Of a stretch of 16,852 bases of DNA, positions 13,323-16,852 are shown piece by piece. Source of the stretch: CAYJEO01 sp964369355 (GTDB lineage Bacteria > Bacillota_I > Bacilli_A > RF39 > UBA660); assembly GCA_964369355.1 (NCBI GenBank), contig CAYJEO010000016.1:1-16852 (forward strand), in the 5' to 3' direction. A program made the translations under genes and the position numbers. The notes beneath the pieces were generated by a model. It was given only the letters and a program-made list of their open reading frames with translations, searched no databases and was not told the origin of the DNA. Positions within the stretch are counted from its first letter, which is position 1. Every line of letters begins with the position of its first letter.

Positions 13323-13685
13323 ATGACAAATTATAAAATAGGCCGTATTGTCAAAGGGACTGTAACAGGAATAGAAACTTATGGTGTTTTTATTTCACTT
13401 GATGAATATTATAGTGGATTAATACATATATCAGAAATTTCACATGGATTTGTAAAAAGTGTGCATGATTTTGTAAAAATTGGTGATGTTATATATGTAG
13501 AAATTTTAGATATTGATAATGAAAGTAGTCATTTAAAATTAAGTATAAAAAATATTGACTATCGAGTAAATCACAAAAATAATAAAAAAATTATCGAGGA
13601 AACATCACAAGGTTTTGATACTTTGGCAGCGAAATTACCTATATGGTTGGAAGAAAAATTAAAAAAAATAAAAAAAATAAAATAA
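13323..13685 (+). CDS. Single S1-domain RNA-binding protein (CvfD/YugI, general stress protein 13 type)
   Basis: This 120-residue protein has one S1 domain at about residues 5-78: IGRIVKGTVTGIETYGVFISL, then GLIHISEISHGFV and the closing HLKLSIKNID. A basic C-terminal tail ends in LKKIKKIK. In Bacilli such stand-alone S1 proteins (YugI/GSP13, CvfD) bind the ribosome or RNA and influence translation; the same role is inferred here. Start ATG 13323 is fixed by GAGGTG six bases upstream and by the promoter box further up. The gene ends only five bases before the -35 box of the tRNA operon, and no terminator is seen between them, so readthrough into the tRNAs is possible. Confidence 0.88.
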   Translation: MTNYKIGRIVKGTVTGIETYGVFISLDEYYSGLIHISEISHGFVKSVHDFVKIGDVIYVEILDIDNESSHLKLSIKNIDYRVNHKNNKKIIEETSQGFDTLAAKLPIWLEEKLKKIKKIK

Positions 13686-13690
13686 TTCTA

Positions 13691-13719
13691 TTGACAAATG
13701 ATATCGTAGGTGGTAATAT
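13691..13719 (+). promoter_or_regulatory. Strong promoter of the tRNA operon
   Basis: TTGACA (13691-13696), a 17-base spacer ending in TGG, and TAATAT (13714-13719) form the best consensus promoter in the window, about 22 bases upstream of the first tRNA. Confidence 0.85.
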
Positions 13720-13740
13720 TAATTACGTCCAACGGTGCAT

Positions 13741-13817
13741 GGGAGATTAGCTCAGTTGGTTAGAGCACCTGCCTTACAAGCAGGGGGTCACAGGTTCGAG
13801 TCCTGTATCTCCCACCA
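13741..13817 (+). tRNA. tRNA-Val (anticodon TAC)
   Basis: The acceptor stem GGGAGAT pairs with ATCTCCC (13807-13813), with discriminator A and encoded CCA. The anticodon loop CTTACAA gives TAC, reading GTA. The D loop (AGCTCAGTTGGTTAGAGC) and T arm (GGTTCGAGTCC) are canonical. It is first in the five-gene operon. Confidence 0.96.
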
Positions 13818-13818
13818 T

Positions 13819-13894
<76 letters not shown>

Positions 13895-13900
13895 TTAGTT

Positions 13901-13984
13901 GGAGGGGTAGCGAAGTGGTCAAACGCGGCAGACTGTAAATCTGTTCCTTCGGGTTCGATGGTTCAAATCCATCTCCCTCCACCA
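13901..13984 (+). tRNA. tRNA-Tyr (anticodon GTA)
   Basis: The 84-base gene has the long variable arm (about TTCCTTCGGGTTCG) of a class II tRNA. The anticodon loop CTGTAAA gives GTA. The acceptor stem GGAGGGG pairs with TCCCTCC, including a terminal G-U, and ACCA is encoded. Confidence 0.95.
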
Positions 13985-14006
13985 CTAATATTGTGGTAAA
14001 AATAAT

Positions 14007-14081
14007 TGCCTCGTAGCCAAGCGGTAAGGCACCACACTTTGACTGTGGCATGCGTTAGTTCGAATCTAACCGAGGCAGCCA
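14007..14081 (+). tRNA. tRNA-Gln (anticodon TTG)
   Basis: TGCCTCG pairs with CGAGGCA (14071-14077), with discriminator G and encoded CCA. The anticodon loop CTTTGAC gives TTG, reading CAA. The U1-A72 pair is typical of tRNA-Gln. Confidence 0.95.
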
Positions 14082-14104
14082 TTTTATTTATTATTTATTA
14101 ACAT

Positions 14105-14180
14105 GTCCCGTTAGCTCAGCTGGTAGAGCATTTGACTTTTAATCAAAGGGTCACAGATTCGAATTCTGTACGGGACACCA
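14105..14180 (+). tRNA. tRNA-Lys (anticodon TTT)
   Basis: GTCCCGT pairs with ACGGGAC (14170-14176), then ACCA is encoded. The anticodon loop CTTTTAA gives TTT, reading AAA. It is the last gene of the operon, just before the terminator. Confidence 0.96.
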
Positions 14181-14191
14181 TTTAGAAATTA

Positions 14192-14220
14192 AACTTAACT
14201 TCGGTTAAGTTTTTTATTTT
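14192..14220 (+). terminator. tRNA operon terminator with UUCG tetraloop
   Basis: AACTTAAC (14192-14199) pairs with GTTAAGTT (14204-14211) around TTCG, an extra-stable tetraloop closed by C-G, followed by a T-rich tail. Confidence 0.93.
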
Positions 14221-14260
14221 ACATTTAAAAAAATATATGCTAATCTTAATAATAGGAGGA
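14218..14260 (+). promoter_or_regulatory. Promoter and ribosome-binding site of the ABC transporter operon
   Basis: TTTACA (14218-14223), a 17-base spacer ending in TGC, and TAATCT (14241-14246) form an extended -10 promoter whose -35 box overlaps the tail of the tRNA terminator. AGGAGGA (14254-14260) lies six bases before the ATG at 14267 and fixes that start. Confidence 0.65.
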
Positions 14261-14266
14261 GTATAT

Positions 14267-15157
14267 ATGGAAACAATTTTAAAGTGTTCAAATTTAAAAA
14301 AGAAGTTTTTTCAAAAACAAATATTAAAAGATATTTCATTTGAAGTTAATAAAGGCGATATACTAGCTTTTATAGGGCCAAATGGTAGTGGTAAAACAAC
14401 TACTATTAAGCTTATATTAGGTCTTAATTCAATTGATTCAGGGGAAGTTATTATAAATGGTTATAATATAAAAAAAGATTTTTCAAAAGCAATTGAAAAA
14501 GTAGGTGCAATCGTTGAAAACCCGGATTCTTATATGTATTTATCAGGAAGAAAAAATTTAGAAATGTTAGCTAGATTATATCCTGATGTTAGTAAAGAAA
14601 AAATAGAAGAAGTAATTAAATTAGTTGGTTTAGAAAAAAGAATAAACGATAAGGTATCAAAATATTCTTTAGGTATGAGACAAAGATTAGGTATTGCAAA
14701 ATCATTATTACACAATCCTAATTTACTAATACTAGACGAACCAACTAATGGATTAGATCCAGAAGGTATTAGAGATTTACGTATTATACTTAAACAATTA
14801 GCTAAAGCAGGTGTTGGAGTATTAATATCTTCACATAATTTAGCAGAATTAGAAAGTTTTTGTAATAAAGTATGTATTATAGATAATGGAAAAATTATTG
14901 AATCTTCTAAAGTAGAAGAGTTTAAACAAATTGAAAATAAATATATTATAGAATTAAATGATCTTACAAATTTAGAAAATTTAGAAATTTCTTTATTAGA
15001 AGATAATAAAATAAGTTTTACAGGTAGTAAAGAAGAAGTCGCTTTATTAATTAAAGAATTGATTATTAAAGATAAATTAATTTATGAAGTTAAACAAGTA
15101 GAACTTACATTAGAAGAAGCCTTCTTAAATAAGACTGGGGGTAATGTAATTGATTAA
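14267..15157 (+). CDS. ABC transporter ATP-binding protein (BcrA/CcmA type)
   Basis: This 297-residue cytoplasmic ATPase has Walker A GPNGSGKTT (37-45), the signature YSLGMRQRLGIA (133-144), Walker B LLILDEPT (153-160), D-loop GLDP and switch H190. The Q-loop position reads VENPDSYMYLSGRKNL with Glu instead of Gln, the pattern of BcrA-type bacitracin/lantibiotic exporters. A family-typical C-terminal domain (about 215-297) follows. The start at 14267 is preferred over the upstream ATG at 14237, which precedes the AGGAGGA site. It overlaps the permease gene by eight bases, so together they form one exporter. The substrate is not readable; antimicrobial peptide export or resistance is a common role in this family. 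Confidence 0.94.
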   Translation: METILKCSNLKKKFFQKQILKDISFEVNKGDILAFIGPNGSGKTTTIKLILGLNSIDSGEVIINGYNIKKDFSKAIEKVGAIVENPDSYMYLSGRKNLEMLARLYPDVSKEKIEEVIKLVGLEKRINDKVSKYSLGMRQRLGIAKSLLHNPNLLILDEPTNGLDPEGIRDLRIILKQLAKAGVGVLISSHNLAELESFCNKVCIIDNGKIIESSKVEEFKQIENKYIIELNDLTNLENLEISLLEDNKISFTGSKEEVALLIKELIIKDKLIYEVKQVELTLEEAFLNKTGGNVID

Positions 15158-16637
15158 TTTAATTAAAAATGAATTTACTAAAATATTCAGAAAAAAAATA
15201 ATATATATTTTCTTAGGTATTGGAATTGTATTTTCTTTAGCAGGTATATATTTTGACAAAGAATTTAATAATCCAGGGTACTATTATGATTATTATGGTG
15301 AAAATTCAGCTAAATATGAAATTGAGTATTATAAAGAAAACTTGGAGAGAATTGGCAAAATAAATGAAAAAAATGCTCTAGAATATGTAAATACTATGGC
15401 TTATTTAGAATTTTTCCAATATTTTTATGTTGAAAAAGATATAGAAAGTTGGAAATTTCAGTATATGTTCGAAGTTAATGCTGAAAGTTATTTTTTTGAT
15501 TATTATAATAGTGTTTATTCAAGTTACATAACTGGAGTTCAAGATTCGGAAGAAGAAACTGAACAAAAAAGATTAGAATTAGAAGAAATAAAAAACAAAG
15601 TAGTTAACATAACTTTTGATGGGTATATACATGAGCAAATTGCTACTTTAGAAAAACGCCTATCTATGATTGATGCAAAAAAACAACCATACGAAGTTGA
15701 AAAAATAAATACTGAAATAAAATATTTAAACTATCGTAAAGAAAATTCAATTGCATACGATAATAGTAGAGCCAATATAGAACTTTTACAAATGATAGAT
15801 GATTCTCTTTACTACTATAATAGGTTAGCTGAAGGATATGGAAGTGATAATCCTAAAGAAACTGTAGAAAATTATGAAGAATATTCTTATTATGAATATA
15901 AGGGAATAGAAAAAAAAGTACATGAAACAATGTATATCTTTGATAACCATATAGAATTTTATGAAGAAACACCAAATCAAAGTGTCAGAAACTATGTTGG
16001 ATTATATACAGTATTAATAGTATTATTTATAGCGTTAATAGCTGCAGGAATATTAAGTAGTGAATTTGAAAATGGGACTATTAAAACACTTCTTATAACA
16101 CCTTATTCTAGAGCAAAAGTATTGACATCAAAATTAATTACAATTTTACTTATGATTCCAATTTTATATGTATTAGGTTTATTAGTTCATGTTATATTAA
16201 GTTTTATTATTTTAGGATTTAGCGGTTTAGATATACCTGTATTAATATATAATTTTGAAACTGGTTTAGTTGCAGAACAAAATGTATTTATTTACTCTCT
16301 AATTTCATTTATTAAACTTAGTCCAATATTTATTTGCATAGGAATCTTTGCATTAGCAATATCTATAGTAAAACCAAGTGCCTTAATAGCGGGGATGCTT
16401 TCATTTTTGTTATATGCAGGAAGTATGATTGTGGTTCCGATTGCAACTAGTCTTAATGTAACATCTTTAAAATATATGATATTTATGAGTTGGGATTTGA
16501 ATTTGTTTAACGAATATACAAAAGCACCACTTGGATTAACTCCAATAATAGCATTAATTGTATTCTTTATTTACACTTTAATAACACTAGTTATAAGTTA
16601 TATAGTGTTTAATAAGAAAAATATTAAAAATGTATAA
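15150..16637 (+). CDS. ABC-2 type transporter permease with large extracytoplasmic domain
   Basis: The 495-residue membrane partner of the upstream ATPase has TM1 at about 18-34 and a large hydrophilic, Tyr/Glu-rich external region (about 35-280) with helix-forming segments. A cluster of about five to six TMs follows (about 283-302, 327-356, 384-404, 408-431, 463-486). The block ILSSEFENGTIKTLLITPYSRAKVLTSKL (301-329) is the typical ABC-2 coupling region that contacts the ATPase. The start is TTG at 15150, overlapping the ATPase stop by eight bases with a G-rich site (GGGGG) about eight bases upstream; no ATG lies in frame nearby. A strong terminator follows. The external domain is unusually long compared with simple six-TM BcrB-like permeases. 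Confidence 0.92.
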   Translation: MINLIKNEFTKIFRKKIIYIFLGIGIVFSLAGIYFDKEFNNPGYYYDYYGENSAKYEIEYYKENLERIGKINEKNALEYVNTMAYLEFFQYFYVEKDIESWKFQYMFEVNAESYFFDYYNSVYSSYITGVQDSEEETEQKRLELEEIKNKVVNITFDGYIHEQIATLEKRLSMIDAKKQPYEVEKINTEIKYLNYRKENSIAYDNSRANIELLQMIDDSLYYYNRLAEGYGSDNPKETVENYEEYSYYEYKGIEKKVHETMYIFDNHIEFYEETPNQSVRNYVGLYTVLIVLFIALIAAGILSSEFENGTIKTLLITPYSRAKVLTSKLITILLMIPILYVLGLLVHVILSFIILGFSGLDIPVLIYNFETGLVAEQNVFIYSLISFIKLSPIFICIGIFALAISIVKPSALIAGMLSFLLYAGSMIVVPIATSLNVTSLKYMIFMSWDLNLFNEYTKAPLGLTPIIALIVFFIYTLITLVISYIVFNKKNIKNV

Positions 16638-16641
16638 AAAT

Positions 16642-16667
16642 AAAACAACAAATATTGTTGTTTTTTT
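16642..16667 (+). terminator. Terminator of the ABC transporter operon
   Basis: AAAACAACAA (16642-16651) pairs with TTGTTGTTTT (16655-16664) around a three-base loop, with T continuing to 16667. Confidence 0.9.
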
Positions 16668-16740
16668 ATGATTAAAAGTAATAAAATAGAAAAATAACAT
16701 ATATTTTAGTTAAAAATGTTAAAAAAACATATAAAAAGTA

Positions 16741-16769
16741 TTTACACAGGTTAAAAAATATAATATAAT
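16741..16769 (+). promoter_or_regulatory. Promoter of tRNA-Leu
   Basis: TTTACA (16741-16746), a 17-base spacer and TATAAT (16764-16769) form a near-consensus sigma-A promoter. Transcription would start about 16776, some 23 bases before the tRNA. Between 16668 and 16740 nothing else is evident; it is AT-rich spacer. Confidence 0.8.
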
Positions 16770-16798
16770 GTAGAAGTCTTAAGCAATTGAAACAAATT

Positions 16799-16852
16799 GC
16801 CTGAGTGGCGAAATTGGTAGACGCACAGGACTTAAAATCCTGCGGGAGTCAA
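16799..16852 (+). tRNA. tRNA-Leu (anticodon TAA), 5' part only
   Basis: The sequence starts GCCTGAGTGGCGAAATTGG, a leucine tRNA 5' half with the D loop GGTAGACGC. The anticodon arm CAGGA-CTTAAAA-TCCTG gives TAA, reading TTA. It runs into the variable arm (GCGGGAG) and is cut by the window end; the T arm and acceptor 3' strand are outside. Confidence 0.93.

Noticed and set aside
16638..16798. Search for a small RNA, riboswitch or mobile-element remnant in the AT-rich spacer
   Set aside because: Apart from the terminator and the tRNA-Leu promoter, no stable structure, repeat pair or coding potential could be seen.

Overview
The window is AT-rich DNA (well over 70 percent A+T by eye) from a low-GC Firmicute, probably a Bacilli-class lineage. 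Start sites carry strong AGGAGG or GGTGAT ribosome-binding sites, promoters have TGn-extended TATAAT boxes, and tRNA genes encode CCA. TGA is a genuine stop (for example at 3581-3583), so the code is standard and not the Mycoplasma code. CotY/CotZ-like and YutH-like proteins point to a spore-forming ancestry. An uncultured gut Bacilli lineage such as RF39 would fit, but that placement is inference.

Layout. Positions 1-1664 (minus) hold the N-terminal 554 residues of a very large prepilin-like protein with an FN3-like domain and tandem Ig-like domains. Divergent from it is a compact plus-strand operon of response regulator, histidine kinase and YigZ-family protein (1777-4128). It converges on a minus-strand pair, a GH25 lysozyme-like protein and a YibE/F membrane protein (6389-4130). 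Plus-strand genes follow: a TtcA-type tRNA thiolase, a two-TM protein of unknown function, a DUF368 (undecaprenyl-phosphate translocase family) protein and a small unknown protein (6476-9533). The minus strand then carries a Cys-rich CotY/CotZ-like coat protein and a membrane protein with a predicted permuted papain-like hydrolase domain (9550-11326). Next come a coiled-coil protein with a Pro-rich linker and a YutH-like kinase-fold protein (plus), a NifU-like Fe-S scaffold (minus) and a single-S1-domain protein (plus). A five-gene tRNA operon (Val-Thr-Tyr-Gln-Lys, 13741-14180) ends at a UUCG-loop terminator. A BcrA-type ABC transporter operon (14267-16637) follows, and a tRNA-Leu gene is cut by the window end.

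The genes are mostly envelope and housekeeping functions: surface pilin-like protein, wall hydrolase, lipid-carrier recycling, ABC export, envelope-type signalling, tRNA and Fe-S maturation. No phage, transposon, CRISPR or defence module is visible. The most distinctive sequence-level features are two. First, at least four promoters place the GGTGAT ribosome-binding site 6-7 nt after the -10 box, so the transcript should begin at or within a base or two of the Shine-Dalgarno sequence. Second, all three convergent gene pairs end in one shared hairpin terminator with stop codons inside or at the edge of the hairpin. No stretch over 300 bases lacks a gene.
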